Under the pieces are notes generated by a model. That model was not told the DNA's origin. It saw nothing but the letters and a program-made list of their open reading frames with translations, and did no database searches. From Streptomyces sp. Ru72 (lineage in GTDB: Bacteria; Actinomycetota; Actinomycetes; Streptomycetales; Streptomycetaceae), in assembly GCF_002920635.1 (NCBI RefSeq), contig NZ_PQSR01000029.1, positions 1 to 64,000 of the forward strand: 64,000 nt of DNA. Direction: 5' to 3'. How positions within the stretch are numbered: position 1 is the stretch's first letter; each line of letters begins with the position of its first letter. A program made the position numbers and the translations under genes. This document shows, piece after piece, positions 18,587-27,213 of the stretch.

Positions 18587-19591
18587 TCAGGGCCGGAGCA
18601 GGACCTTGCCCACCTTCGGATCGCCGGACCCCACCAGCTCGATGGCCTGCGGGAACTCGGCGAGCGGCAGCTCGTGCGTGACGAGCGGCGAGGGGTCGAG
18701 CAGCCCCGCGCCGAAGACCCGCACCGTGTGCGCCCAGGCGTCCGGCGGCGCACCGAACACGGTGTGCACCTCCAGCTGCCGTACGACGAGGTCGGTGGGG
18801 TCGAGCCCCTCCGCGCCCGGCGCCGGGATGCCCGTCAGGACGAGACGCCCGCCGCGCCTGAGCAGTGAGGCCGCGGTGCGCGCGGCGGACGCGGACCCGG
18901 CGGTCTCGATGACGACGTCGAAGTCGTCGGGGAGCTCCTGGTCCTTGGTGCGGAAGTCGGTCGCGCCGAACCGGCGTGACAGCGCCTCCCGGTCGCTCCG
19001 GGTGCCCACCACCAGCAGCTCGGACGGCGAGATCGCCTTCAGGAACTGGACGGCGAACATGCCGAGCGTGCCCGTGCCGACGACCGCGACCCGTTCGCCC
19101 GGCTGGGCGTTCCCCTTCAGCGCGGCGGCCGCGATGCAGGCGGCCGGCTCCAGCAGCGCCGCCGCCGTGAGGTCGGCGTCGTCCGGCAGGAGGTGCAGCA
19201 GGCGGGCCGGGAGCGTGAGGGTGGTGGCCATCGCGCCCGGCTGGGTGAAGCCCGTCTCCTCGTACCCCGAGGTGCACAGGGTCGACTCGCCCGCGTGGCA
19301 ACGGTCGCAGACCTGGCAGTTGCGGAAGCCCTCGCCCACGGTCTTGCGGCCGACGAGCGTCTCGGATACACCCCCGCCGACCGCCTGCACCGTCCCGGAC
19401 CACTCATGGCCGGGGACGAGGGGGTAGCGGACGTAACCCTCGGGGCGGTTGCCCTGGTAGACCTCGCGGTCGCTTCCGCAGATGCCTACGGCGTGCACGC
19501 GCACCAGGGCCTCGCCCGGACCGGGTTCGCGCGGCGAGTGGGCCTCGAGCCGGTGCACGCCCGGGGCCTCGACGACGACAGCGGTGCTCAC
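18587..19591 (-). CDS. Zinc-dependent MDR alcohol/polyol dehydrogenase
   Basis: 334-residue medium-chain dehydrogenase. The catalytic zinc site is seen in VGICGSDREVYQG and PLVPGHEWSGTV; the four-cysteine-type structural zinc lobe is CQVCDRCHAGESTLC. The Rossmann motif VAVVGTGTLGMFAVQFL binds NAD(P). It probably oxidises a sugar or sugar alcohol; the lactone formed could be opened by the SMP-30 protein (4219). The GTG start overlaps the dehydratase stop by 4 bp (GTGA), so it is the second gene of a tightly coupled operon that begins at 20751. Confidence 0.92.
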   Translation of the reverse strand: MSTAVVVEAPGVHRLEAHSPREPGPGEALVRVHAVGICGSDREVYQGNRPEGYVRYPLVPGHEWSGTVQAVGGGVSETLVGRKTVGEGFRNCQVCDRCHAGESTLCTSGYEETGFTQPGAMATTLTLPARLLHLLPDDADLTAAALLEPAACIAAAALKGNAQPGERVAVVGTGTLGMFAVQFLKAISPSELLVVGTRSDREALSRRFGATDFRTKDQELPDDFDVVIETAGSASAARTAASLLRRGGRLVLTGIPAPGAEGLDPTDLVVRQLEVHTVFGAPPDAWAHTVRVFGAGLLDPSPLVTHELPLAEFPQAIELVGSGDPKVGKVLLRP

Positions 19592-20751
19592 TGCCCGTCC
19601 TTCGGGTTCCGCTTCTCCCAACCCTCGGCCCACAGGTCGAAGTGGGCCCGCTGCTGCGGGAACTCGGCCGCCGCGTCGGTGTCCAGTTCGACACCGAGAC
19701 CGGGGGCGTCGGAGATGTGGAAGCAGCCGTCCTCCGGGTTCACCTGCGGAGCGCCCTTGATCACCTTCTTGATCTCCGCGTCCGCGAAGTCGTTGAAGTG
19801 CTCGAGGATCTTGAAGTTCGGCGTGGTGAAGCCGACCTGCAGGGAGGCGGCGGTGAGTACCGAGCCGCCCACGTTGTGCGGGGCCACCAGCATGTAGTGG
19901 GTCTCCGCGGTCGCGGCGAGCTTCCGCGTCTCCCAGATGCCGCCGATGTGGCCGAGGTCGGGCTGGATGATGTCCACGGCCTGGCTGTCGAACAGCTCGC
20001 GGAACTCGATGCGGTCGTGGATGCGCTCGCCCGTGGCGACCGGCATGTCGACCTTCGCGGCGACCTTCTCGAGCGCCTTGAGGTTCTCCGGCGGAACCGG
20101 CTCCTCCAGCCAGGCGGGCTTGAACGGCGCCAGCTCCTTGGCGAGCCGCACGGCGGTCGCGGGGGAGAAGCGGCCGTGCATCTCCAGCATCAGCTCGGCT
20201 TCCGGCCCGATGGCATCGCGCACGGCTTCGATCAGGGAGACCGCGTACATCGTCTGCTCGTGGTCGAGCTCGAAGTGGCCGGTGCCGAAGGGGTCGATCT
20301 TGAGGGCCCGGTAACCGCGCTCCATGACCCCCTGAGCGGCCTTGTGATAGGCCTCCGGGGTCCGCTCGGTGGTGTACCACCCGTTGGCGTAGGCCTTGAC
20401 CTTGTCGGTGACCTTGCCGCCGAGCAGCTGCCAGACGGGCACGCCGAGGGCCTTGCCCTTGATGTCCCAGCAGGCCATCTCGACCACGGCGATGCCCGAC
20501 ATCACGATCTCACCGGCGCGCCCGTAGTCGCCGTACTTCATACGGCGGACCAGGTCCTCGACAGCGAACGGGTCCGACCCGAGAATGTGATTGACCTCGG
20601 CCTCTTTGAGGTAGCCGATCAGCGCGTCGGTGTGGCCCAGCATGCGGGTCTCGCCGACGCCCGTGATGCCCTCGTCGGTGTGCACCTGTACGTACGTCAG
20701 ATTGCGCCAGGGCGTACCGACCACGTGTGTGCTGATTCCGGTGATGCGCAC
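19588..20751 (-). CDS. Enolase-superfamily sugar-acid dehydratase (mandelate racemase type)
   Basis: 387 residues. An N-terminal capping domain (GISTHVVGTPWRNLTYVQVH) is joined to a barrel with the acid/base and metal residues of the mandelate-racemase group: YRALKIDPFG, LMLEMHGRF, WLEEPVPPE, ATGERIH, IIQPDLGHIGGI and VAPHNVGGSV. These fit dehydration of an aldonate to a 2-keto-3-deoxy acid (galactonate-dehydratase-like); the exact sugar acid cannot be read off. GTG start, with AAAGGCGAG upstream. First gene of the operon with the dehydrogenase. Its promoter carries the motif shared with iclR. Confidence 0.9.
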   Translation of the reverse strand: MRITGISTHVVGTPWRNLTYVQVHTDEGITGVGETRMLGHTDALIGYLKEAEVNHILGSDPFAVEDLVRRMKYGDYGRAGEIVMSGIAVVEMACWDIKGKALGVPVWQLLGGKVTDKVKAYANGWYTTERTPEAYHKAAQGVMERGYRALKIDPFGTGHFELDHEQTMYAVSLIEAVRDAIGPEAELMLEMHGRFSPATAVRLAKELAPFKPAWLEEPVPPENLKALEKVAAKVDMPVATGERIHDRIEFRELFDSQAVDIIQPDLGHIGGIWETRKLAATAETHYMLVAPHNVGGSVLTAASLQVGFTTPNFKILEHFNDFADAEIKKVIKGAPQVNPEDGCFHISDAPGLGVELDTDAAAEFPQQRAHFDLWAEGWEKRNPKDGQ

Positions 20752-21058
20752 GGAGCTCGCCTTTCAGCTGTTCGAGATTTCGTCACTCGTTCGAAATGCT
20801 GGCCAGACAGTAAGTTTGGCGCGGCAGGAGTGTCAATGGGGCGAACGAGTAACGGTTCCGATACTTTCTCAAGCCGCTTTTGTGCCGGCATCGGGGGGAT
20901 GGGCGGGGGATGCCGTGGTTGCCGAGGGGATGCCGCGAGATGGCGCGGAATGTGGAGTGCCGGTATCAAGTCGCCGCACCCGAGCGGCCTGTTTCCCACA
21001 CAACTTTCACAGGTGCTCCCGGGGACGTCCCCGACGGGGGACCTAGTCTTCCCGCGTC
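20752..21058. other. Divergent intergenic region with two promoters
   Basis: No gene seen in these 307 bp. The minus side holds the dehydratase promoter and operator (20769-20841). The plus side has TAGTCT (21044-21049) 9 nt before the ATG at 21059 and no Shine-Dalgarno sequence, suggesting a leaderless transcript. The middle (20870-20990) is G-rich without recognised sites. Confidence 0.6.
20769..20841 (-). promoter_or_regulatory. Promoter and IclR-type operator of the dehydratase operon
   Basis: On the minus strand TTGACA (20836-20831) and TACTGT (20812-20807), spaced 18 bp, form a strong sigma-70-type promoter. Just downstream lie ATTTCGAAC (20797-20789) and GAAATCTCGAACA (20781-20769); the latter matches the iclR operator at 12 of 13 positions. 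The sites overlap the expected transcription start and leader, a position that suits repression. Confidence 0.65.
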
Positions 21059-21850
21059 ATGGACTTCTGCCACCCGTGCCGACGGCACCTCAATGGCGCC
21101 CTCGCATGCCCGGGGTGCGGCACAGCAGTCGAAGAACTGCGCGCGCATGCGGAGGAAACGGACGTCGCTCCGCAGCCGGACGTCGCCGTCGAGCCGTACC
21201 GCGACGAGGAATCCGCCAGTGCGGACCAGCACATGCACGGTACGGACGACGGAAGCGTGCCGCAGGGGCGAGCGGCCAGGCGCCGGGCGCAAGGGCGCCG
21301 ACGGGTCGGACGGGAAGCCGACGAGGAGGCGACCGGACCGGCGGTCGGTGGCAGTGCGAGTCGTCGTGACCGCAAGGCCGCGGCCCACCGCCGGCGCCGC
21401 CGGCGCACTCTCCTGATCACCGCGGGCTTCGTCCTCGCGGCGGGCGGCCTGAGCCTCGCGGAACTCGGCGTCGACGCGCCCTTCACCGACCCCAGGCCCC
21501 CGGCGGCCGGGGGTGCGAACGCCGAGGGCGGTACGTCGTCGGAGGCGCAGAGGACGGCACGGCCGGCACGGTCCCTGGACTACCCGACGAGCAGGGGCAC
21601 CGGCTCGACGTCCCCGGACCCCTCGGCGTCCGTATCGGCCTCGAAGTCCCCGTCGCCCTCCGCGTCCAGGAGCGCCGACGGCAAGGCCACCCGGTCGTCG
21701 ACCGCGGGCGCTTCACCGGTCACGCCGACGCCGGGTCCGACGACGACGCGTCCGGCCGAGACGGGCAGGCCGACGGCGCAACCCACGACGTCGAACCCGG
21801 AGCCCTCGCCGACCCGGACGTGCACGCGCTTCCTGTGGTGGTGCACGTAG
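21059..21850 (+). CDS. Zinc-ribbon single-pass membrane protein, Ser/Pro-rich tail
   Basis: 263 residues, no named function. The N-terminus MDFCHPCRRHLNGALACPGC has a CxxC-x9-CxxC zinc ribbon. An acidic then strongly basic stretch (RRRAQGRRRVGRE; AAAHRRRRRR) precedes one membrane helix at about 116-137 (TLLITAGFVLAAGGLSLAEL). The outside part is Ser/Thr/Pro-rich and ends TCTRFLWWCT with two cysteines. The layout (cytoplasmic zinc ribbon, membrane anchor, flexible extracellular tail) is common in Streptomyces proteins of unknown role. Probably leaderless: TAGTCT lies 9 nt before the ATG and there is no Shine-Dalgarno. Confidence 0.8.
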   Translation: MDFCHPCRRHLNGALACPGCGTAVEELRAHAEETDVAPQPDVAVEPYRDEESASADQHMHGTDDGSVPQGRAARRRAQGRRRVGREADEEATGPAVGGSASRRDRKAAAHRRRRRRTLLITAGFVLAAGGLSLAELGVDAPFTDPRPPAAGGANAEGGTSSEAQRTARPARSLDYPTSRGTGSTSPDPSASVSASKSPSPSASRSADGKATRSSTAGASPVTPTPGPTTTRPAETGRPTAQPTTSNPEPSPTRTCTRFLWWCT

Positions 21851-22296
21851 GGCGACGGCCGGGAGGCTGATGTTCGGGGGGCGGCCTGCCCGACACCCCC
21901 GTGCCCCGAACGTCCCCAGTGGGGCTCACGTGTCGGCTTGTCGAGGTCGCCGCGGCGTTGCCGAGCCGCCGCTCGGCATGGGTGGCCGGGGCTGCTCCGG
22001 GCCTTTGACCAGGGCGGACGTGTCGCCGCCAGGTGCGTTATTCAACCGTGAACGACGATATCGGTGCAGCCCTCTTGACTCCCGTGAATTGTTAGCGCTC
22101 ACAATAGCCCCCGCATTCACCAGTGAGCGGTCGACGCAGGACGGGGGTCACGAGGGCCGTGTGTACAGCGCGTCAACTCGCCCTTCCCGCAGGCGTCGTC
22201 GGGCATCCCGGAACCACGGAGTGAAGCCCGCGGCGCGGCGACAACCGCCCACATCGCAGGACTTACCGGCAGGCGAGCGCCAGGGGAGGGGTGGTC
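21851..22296. other. 446-bp region upstream of the lacI-type gene
   Basis: No coding region is convincing here. It contains a LacI-type operator at 22089-22104. The part 22110-22280 is GC-rich and looks like an untranslated leader for the LacI-family gene; I see no riboswitch or hairpin that I could name. Confidence 0.5.
22089..22104. promoter_or_regulatory. LacI-family operator
   Basis: TTGTTAGCGCTCACAA is a 16-bp near-perfect palindrome (one mismatch) centred on AGCGCT, the classical core of LacI/GalR operators. It lies 193 bp upstream of the LacI-family start codon, so autoregulation is the simplest reading. Confidence 0.65.
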
Positions 22297-23343
22297 GTGC
22301 CAGACAGTGAACTCCGACCGCCCACCATGGCGGACGTGGCGCGCGTGGCCGGTGTGTCCCACCAGACCGTGTCCCGTGTACTGGGGGACCACCCCAATGT
22401 GCGGGACGCGACACGGGCCAGGGTGCTGCGCGCGATCGAGGAGATGGGCTATCGCCGCAACTCCTCCGCACGGGCCCTGGTGACCCGGCGCACCCGGACG
22501 CTGGGTGTGGTCGCCTCCGACACCACCCTGTACGGGCCGGCCAGTACGCTGTTCGCGCTCGAAGAGGCGGCCCGTGCCGAGGGGTATCTCGTCTCGACGG
22601 TCAGCCTGCGCAAGCTGACCATGGAGACGCTCTCCGAAGCCATGGACCACCTCAGCGAGGGCGGAGTGGAAGGGGTGGTCGCCATCGCTCCGCAGCAGTC
22701 GGCGGTGGACGCTCTCGCCGAACTCCGTTACCCCTTCCCGGTGGTGGTCGTGGGCAGCGCGCCGGGAGTCGACATCCCCGGCGTCAGTGTGGACCAGCAC
22801 CTGGGAGCGACGCTGGCCACCAGTCATCTGCTGGCCGCCGGCCACCGCACGGTCTGGCACCTCGCCGGACCCGAGGACTGGCAGGAGGCGGCCGACCGGG
22901 CCGCCGGCTGGCGGGCGACCCTGGAAGCGGCCGGCGTCGAGGCGCCCGTGCCGCTGCGCGGGGACTGGAGTCCGCTGTCGGGTTACCGCGCAGGCCAGGA
23001 ACTGGCCGGCTGGGTGGGCCGAGGGCTGACCGCCGTCTTCGCGGCCAACGACCAGATGGCACTGGGGGTGTTGCGGGCCCTGCGTGAGGCGGGTGTCCGA
23101 ACGCCCCAGGACGTCGCGGTGGTCGGTTTCGACGACATCCCGGAGTCGGAGTTCTACGCTCCTCCTCTCACCACCGTCCGGCAGGACTTCTCGGCAGTGG
23201 GCAAGCGCGGCATCGCGCTGCTCCTGGATCTGATCGAGGGCCGGCCACCCGCCACCACGGCCCGGATCACGATCGAACCCCAACTCGTCGTCCGCGCCAG
23301 CACTTTCCCGTACGCCGCTCGAACGGAGGGCGTACCCCACTGA
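22297..23343 (+). CDS. LacI-family transcriptional regulator
   Basis: 348 residues. The N-terminal LacI HTH (TMADVARVAGVSHQTVSRVL) and hinge (EEMGYRRNSSARALVTRRTR) precede a sugar-binding domain (LGVVASDTTLYGPASTL; FAANDQMALGVLRALREAG; VVGFDDIPESEFYAPPLTTV). It probably responds to the sugar imported by the transporter whose genes begin 137 bp downstream. GTG at 22297 is chosen because GGGGAGGGG is placed correctly; GTG at 22291 is possible. Candidate operators: 22089 and possibly a site in front of the importer genes. Confidence 0.94.
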   Translation: MPDSELRPPTMADVARVAGVSHQTVSRVLGDHPNVRDATRARVLRAIEEMGYRRNSSARALVTRRTRTLGVVASDTTLYGPASTLFALEEAARAEGYLVSTVSLRKLTMETLSEAMDHLSEGGVEGVVAIAPQQSAVDALAELRYPFPVVVVGSAPGVDIPGVSVDQHLGATLATSHLLAAGHRTVWHLAGPEDWQEAADRAAGWRATLEAAGVEAPVPLRGDWSPLSGYRAGQELAGWVGRGLTAVFAANDQMALGVLRALREAGVRTPQDVAVVGFDDIPESEFYAPPLTTVRQDFSAVGKRGIALLLDLIEGRPPATTARITIEPQLVVRASTFPYAARTEGVPH

Positions 23344-23379
23344 CCGACCGGTCGGCCGCACCGCCTCAGCAGTGTGGCC

Positions 23380-23392
23380 GAAATTTCGAACA
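23380..23392 (+). promoter_or_regulatory. IclR-type operator in front of the second sugar importer
   Basis: GAAATTTCGAACA, identical to the 13-mer upstream of iclR (3419). It lies between the lacI stop and the binding-protein gene, about 90 bp upstream of its start, and includes the 10-bp palindrome CGAAATTTCG. Confidence 0.55.
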
Positions 23393-23480
23393 ATGATCGA
23401 CAGGCTGGACGCACCGCGGCCGGCTCCCCTCAAGCACCAGCGGGTCCCATCCCCGGGTCGGCTCTTCAAAGGAGAAGAAC

Positions 23481-24485
23481 ATGCTCAACAGAAGGAACTT
23501 CCTCACGGCGGCGGTCGGCGTGGCGGCCGCGGGCGGCCTGGCGGCCTGCGCCAAGAAGGACAACAGTTCCTCCGGCTCCTCCGGGGGCGGCAGCAAGACG
23601 ATCACCCTCGGCTTCTCCCAGGTCGGTTCGGAGAGCGGCTGGCGCAGCGCCAACACCACCTCGGTGAAGGACGCGGCCAAGGAGGCGGGTTACAACCTCA
23701 AGTTCTCCGACGCCCAGCAGAAGCAGGAGAACCAGATCTCCGCCATCCGCAGCTACATCGCGCAGAAGGTGGACGTCATCGCCTTCTCGCCGGTGGTCGT
23801 CACCGGCTGGGACGCGGTGCTCAAGGAGGCCAAGGCCGCGAAGATCCCGGTGGTTCTCACCGACCGCTCGGTGGAGACCTCCGACGACTCGCTGTACGTG
23901 ACCCTGGTCGGCTCCGACTTCACCGACGAGGGCCGCCGCGCCGCGAGGATCCTGGAGAAGGTCCTGGAGAAGGCCGGCCACAAGGGTGCCGTGAAGATCG
24001 CCCAGCTGGAGGGCACCACCGGCGCCGCCCCGGCGATCGAGCGCGCCAAGGGCTTCAAGGAGGTCATGGACGCGCAGCACAAGGACGACTGGAAGATCGT
24101 CGTGAGCCAGACCGGTGACTTCACCCGCGCCGGCGGCAAGCAGGTCATGGCGGCCTTCCTGCAGTCCAACCCGGACGTCAACGTGCTCTTCGCGCACAAC
24201 GACGACATGGCCCTCGGCGCCATCCAGTCCATCGAGGCGGCGGGCAAGAAGCCCGGCAAGGACATCCTGATCGTCTCGATCGACGGCGTTCACGACGGCT
24301 TCGTCGCGATGTCCCAGGGCAAGATCAACGCCATTGTCGAGTGCAACCCGCTGCTCGGCCCCCAGCTCATGGAGGTCGTGAAGCAGGTCCACGAAGGCCA
24401 GAAGGTCGAGCGCTGGATCAAGACCAAGGAGGGCGACTTCATGCAGGACCAGGCCGCAGCCGCGCTCCCGAACCGCAAGTACTGA
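23481..24485 (+). CDS. Sugar ABC transporter substrate-binding lipoprotein (YtfQ-like)
   Basis: 334 residues. The N-terminus MLNRRNFLTAAVGVAAAG has a twin-arginine motif and ends in lipobox LAAC (Cys23), so it should be exported by Tat and lipid-anchored. The mature domain is a CUT2 binding protein close to YtfQ (furanose sugars): GFSQVGSESGWRSANT, QKVDVIAFSPVVVTGWD, PVVLTDRSVET, NDDMALGAIQSIEAAG and SIDGVHDGFVAM. Substrates of the family are galactofuranose, arabinofuranose and related sugars. AAAGGAG precedes the ATG. A stem-loop after the gene (24502) may favour its expression over the other transporter parts. Confidence 0.93.
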   Translation: MLNRRNFLTAAVGVAAAGGLAACAKKDNSSSGSSGGGSKTITLGFSQVGSESGWRSANTTSVKDAAKEAGYNLKFSDAQQKQENQISAIRSYIAQKVDVIAFSPVVVTGWDAVLKEAKAAKIPVVLTDRSVETSDDSLYVTLVGSDFTDEGRRAARILEKVLEKAGHKGAVKIAQLEGTTGAAPAIERAKGFKEVMDAQHKDDWKIVVSQTGDFTRAGGKQVMAAFLQSNPDVNVLFAHNDDMALGAIQSIEAAGKKPGKDILIVSIDGVHDGFVAMSQGKINAIVECNPLLGPQLMEVVKQVHEGQKVERWIKTKEGDFMQDQAAAALPNRKY

Positions 24486-24501
24486 CCGACCGCGCCCACC
24501 G

Positions 24502-24548
24502 GCAGGGAGCCTCCGTCCGGCCGAGCCCTCGGTCACGGGGCTCCCTGC
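24502..24548 (+). other. Intercistronic stem-loop after the binding-protein gene
   Basis: GCAGGGAGCC (24502-24511) pairs with GGCTCCCTGC (24539-24548); GACCGAGG-type inner pairing is also possible. Such hairpins after binding-protein genes usually protect the upstream mRNA or act as partial terminators. Confidence 0.6.
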
Positions 24549-24580
24549 GGGCCTGAACGAATCCCACGAGGAGCACTGCC

Positions 24581-26119
24581 ATGGCAGAGCCGCGGCCCGT
24601 CCTGGAGATGACGGGCATAGTGAAGGAGTTTCCGGGGGTACGGGCTCTGTCGGGCGTCGACTTCCGGCTCTTCCCCGGCGAGATCCACGCCCTGATGGGC
24701 GAGAACGGCGCCGGGAAGTCCACCCTCATCAAGGTGCTGACGGGGGTCTACTCCCTGGACGGCGGCACGATCACCCTGGACGGCAAGTCCGTGCGGTTCG
24801 GCAGCCCGCTGCAGGCGCAGCAGGCCGGCATCAGCACGGTCTACCAGGAGGTCAACCTCTGCCCGAACCTGTCGGTGGCGGAGAACATCTTCATCGGGCG
24901 TGAACCGACCCGTATGGGCCGCATCCAGTGGAAGCGGATGCGCAAGGAGGCGGCGGAGCTGGTGGACCGGCTCGGCCTCGACATCGACGTCACCGCGCCC
25001 CTGTCCTCGTACCCGCTGGCCGTGCAGCAGCTGGTCGCGATCGTGCGGTCGGTGGGCACCGGCGACAGCGACGGCCAGGGCTCGGGCACCAAGGTGCTGG
25101 TCCTGGACGAGCCGACGTCCAGCCTCGACCGTGACGAGGTCCAGGAGCTGTTCCGCCTGATGCGGCGGCTCAAGGACGAGGGCGTGGCGATCCTGTTCGT
25201 CTCGCACTTCCTCGACCAGATCTACGAGATCTGCGACCGGATGACCGTGCTGCGCAACGGCACGCTCGTCGGCGAGCACCTGGTCAGCGAGCTCGACCAG
25301 GTCGGGCTGATCCAGCTGATGATCGGCAAGGCTCTGGACCAGCTGGAGGAGCTCCACGACCAGCAGCTGCACTCCGACCTCGGCGAGACGCTGCTCCATG
25401 CGGACGGCCTCGGCAGGACCGGCGGCATCGCCCCCTTCGACCTGGAGATCAAGAAGGGCGAGGTGGTCGGACTCGCCGGCCTGCTCGGATCGGGCCGGAC
25501 CGAACTCGCCCGGTTGCTCTTCGGCGCCGACCAGCCGGACAGCGGCAAGCTGTCCATCGGCGGCAGGCAGGTGTCGATGAGCGCTCCCAACGACGCGATC
25601 GGCGCCGGCGTCGCGTTCTGCTCCGAGAACCGCAAGGCCGAGGGCCTGGTGCCGGATCTGACGGTGCGGGAGAACATCATCCTGGCCCTGCAGGCCGCGC
25701 GCGGCTGGACCCGGCCCATCCCGGTCTCGCAGCGCGACGAACTCGTCGCCAAGTACATCAAGGCGCTGGACATCCGCCCCGCCAATCCCGAGGCCCGGGT
25801 CGGACAGCTCAGCGGCGGCAACCAGCAGAAGGTGCTGCTGGCCCGCTGGCTGATCACCCAGCCGAAGCTGCTGATCCTGGACGAGCCGACGCGCGGCATC
25901 GACATCGGCGCGAAGGCGGAGATCCAGAAGCTCGTGGTCTCACTCTCCGAGGACGGCATGTCCGTCCTGTACATCGCGGCCGAGCTGGAGGAGGTACTCC
26001 GGCTCAGTCACACCATCGGAGTGCTGCGCGACCGCCGGCTGGTGGCGCAGATCGCCAACGGGCCCGAGATCACCACCAGCCGGATCCTGGAGACCATCGC
26101 GAGCGGAGAGCACCAGTGA
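24581..26119 (+). CDS. Sugar ABC transporter ATP-binding protein (YtfR-like)
   Basis: 512 residues with two ABC domains. First: Walker A GENGAGKSTLIK, Walker B VLVLDEPTSSLDRDE; the signature region of this domain is altered (SSYPLAVQQLVAIVRSV) and contains an unusual Gly/Ser insert GTGDSDGQGSGTK. Second (from about residue 275): degenerate Walker A GLLGSGRTELAR, signature LSGGNQQKVLLARW, Walker B LLILDEPTRGIDIG. Energises import through the two permeases that follow. CGAGGAG upstream of the ATG; its stop overlaps the next start (GTGA). Confidence 0.94.
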   Translation: MAEPRPVLEMTGIVKEFPGVRALSGVDFRLFPGEIHALMGENGAGKSTLIKVLTGVYSLDGGTITLDGKSVRFGSPLQAQQAGISTVYQEVNLCPNLSVAENIFIGREPTRMGRIQWKRMRKEAAELVDRLGLDIDVTAPLSSYPLAVQQLVAIVRSVGTGDSDGQGSGTKVLVLDEPTSSLDRDEVQELFRLMRRLKDEGVAILFVSHFLDQIYEICDRMTVLRNGTLVGEHLVSELDQVGLIQLMIGKALDQLEELHDQQLHSDLGETLLHADGLGRTGGIAPFDLEIKKGEVVGLAGLLGSGRTELARLLFGADQPDSGKLSIGGRQVSMSAPNDAIGAGVAFCSENRKAEGLVPDLTVRENIILALQAARGWTRPIPVSQRDELVAKYIKALDIRPANPEARVGQLSGGNQQKVLLARWLITQPKLLILDEPTRGIDIGAKAEIQKLVVSLSEDGMSVLYIAAELEEVLRLSHTIGVLRDRRLVAQIANGPEITTSRILETIASGEHQ

Positions 26120-27213
26120 CCACCCCTTCCCGATGGCGAGCGCTGACCCAGCACCACCTCTTCTGGCCGGTGGCGGTCCTCGTCCTCCTGCTGCTCGTCA
26201 ACGTTCCCTTCACGCCCGACTTCTTCTCCGTGCGGATGTCGGGCGGCCACCTGTACGGCAGCCTCGTCTCCATCGTGCTGTTCGGATCGCCCCTCATCCT
26301 GGTGGCGGTCGGCATGACCCTGGTCATCGCGACCGGCGGCATCGACCTCTCCGTCGGCGCGGTAGTGGCCATCACGGGAGCGCTGGCCTGTTCGTACATC
26401 AGCCACCAGGCCGACCAGAACGCCCTGTCGGGAGTGCTGCTCGCCATGGGCCTGGGCCTGCTGGCCGCGGTCGTCTGCGGTCTGTGGAACGGCTTCCTGG
26501 TCGCCAGGATGGGCATCCAGCCGATCATCGCCACGCTGATCATCATGGTCGCCGGCCGCGGTGTCGCCCAGCTGATCAGCGGCGGCCAGATCATCACCGT
26601 CAACAGCGACCCCTACAAGCTGATCGGCGGCGGCTACTGGCTGACGCTGCCGTTCTCCATCTTCGTGGTGGCCGTGGTCGTGGCCGTCACCGTCGCGCTG
26701 ACCCGCCGCACGGCACTCGGTCTGCTCGTCGAGTCGGTCGGCGGCAACGCCGAGGCCAGCCGCCTGGTGGGCATCAGGTCCCGGCGCATCAAGATCATGG
26801 TGTACGTGTTCTGCGCCCTGTGCGCGGGTATCGCGGGCCTGATGATCAGCTCCAACACCTCGGCCGCGGACGGCAACAACGCCGGCCTGTGGATCGAACT
26901 CGACGCGATCCTCGCCGTGGTGATCGGCGGCACCTCGCTCCTGGGCGGCCGGTTCTCCATCGGCGGCACGGTGGTCGGCGCCCTGGTCATCCAGACCCTG
27001 ACCACCACGATCTACACCATCGGTGTGCCGACCCAGACCAACCTGGTCTTCAAGGCCGCCGTCGTCATCGTCGTCTGCCTGCTGCAGTCCCCGAAGTTCC
27101 GCGCCAGGCTGTTCGGTGCCAGGTTCGGCACGAAGGGGAGCACCACGCCGGCCGCGGCCCCGGCGGACACCGCCGCGGCGGCCGACGCCGCTCCCAAGAT
27201 GGAGGTGTCGTGA
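26116..27213 (+). CDS. Sugar ABC transporter permease 1 (YtfT-like)
   Basis: 365 residues, BPD_transp_2 family with about nine membrane helices beginning LFWPVAVLVLLLLVNVPF. The conserved loop VIATGGIDLSVGAVVAITG and the second signature ELDAILAVVIGGTSLLGGRF are present. The C-terminal tail is Ala/Pro-rich and cytoplasmic. The GTG start overlaps the ATPase stop by 4 bp. The importer has two different permeases, as in the E. coli YtfT-YjfF pair, so the pore is a heterodimer. Confidence 0.93.
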   Translation: MTTPSRWRALTQHHLFWPVAVLVLLLLVNVPFTPDFFSVRMSGGHLYGSLVSIVLFGSPLILVAVGMTLVIATGGIDLSVGAVVAITGALACSYISHQADQNALSGVLLAMGLGLLAAVVCGLWNGFLVARMGIQPIIATLIIMVAGRGVAQLISGGQIITVNSDPYKLIGGGYWLTLPFSIFVVAVVVAVTVALTRRTALGLLVESVGGNAEASRLVGIRSRRIKIMVYVFCALCAGIAGLMISSNTSAADGNNAGLWIELDAILAVVIGGTSLLGGRFSIGGTVVGALVIQTLTTTIYTIGVPTQTNLVFKAAVVIVVCLLQSPKFRARLFGARFGTKGSTTPAAAPADTAAAADAAPKMEVS

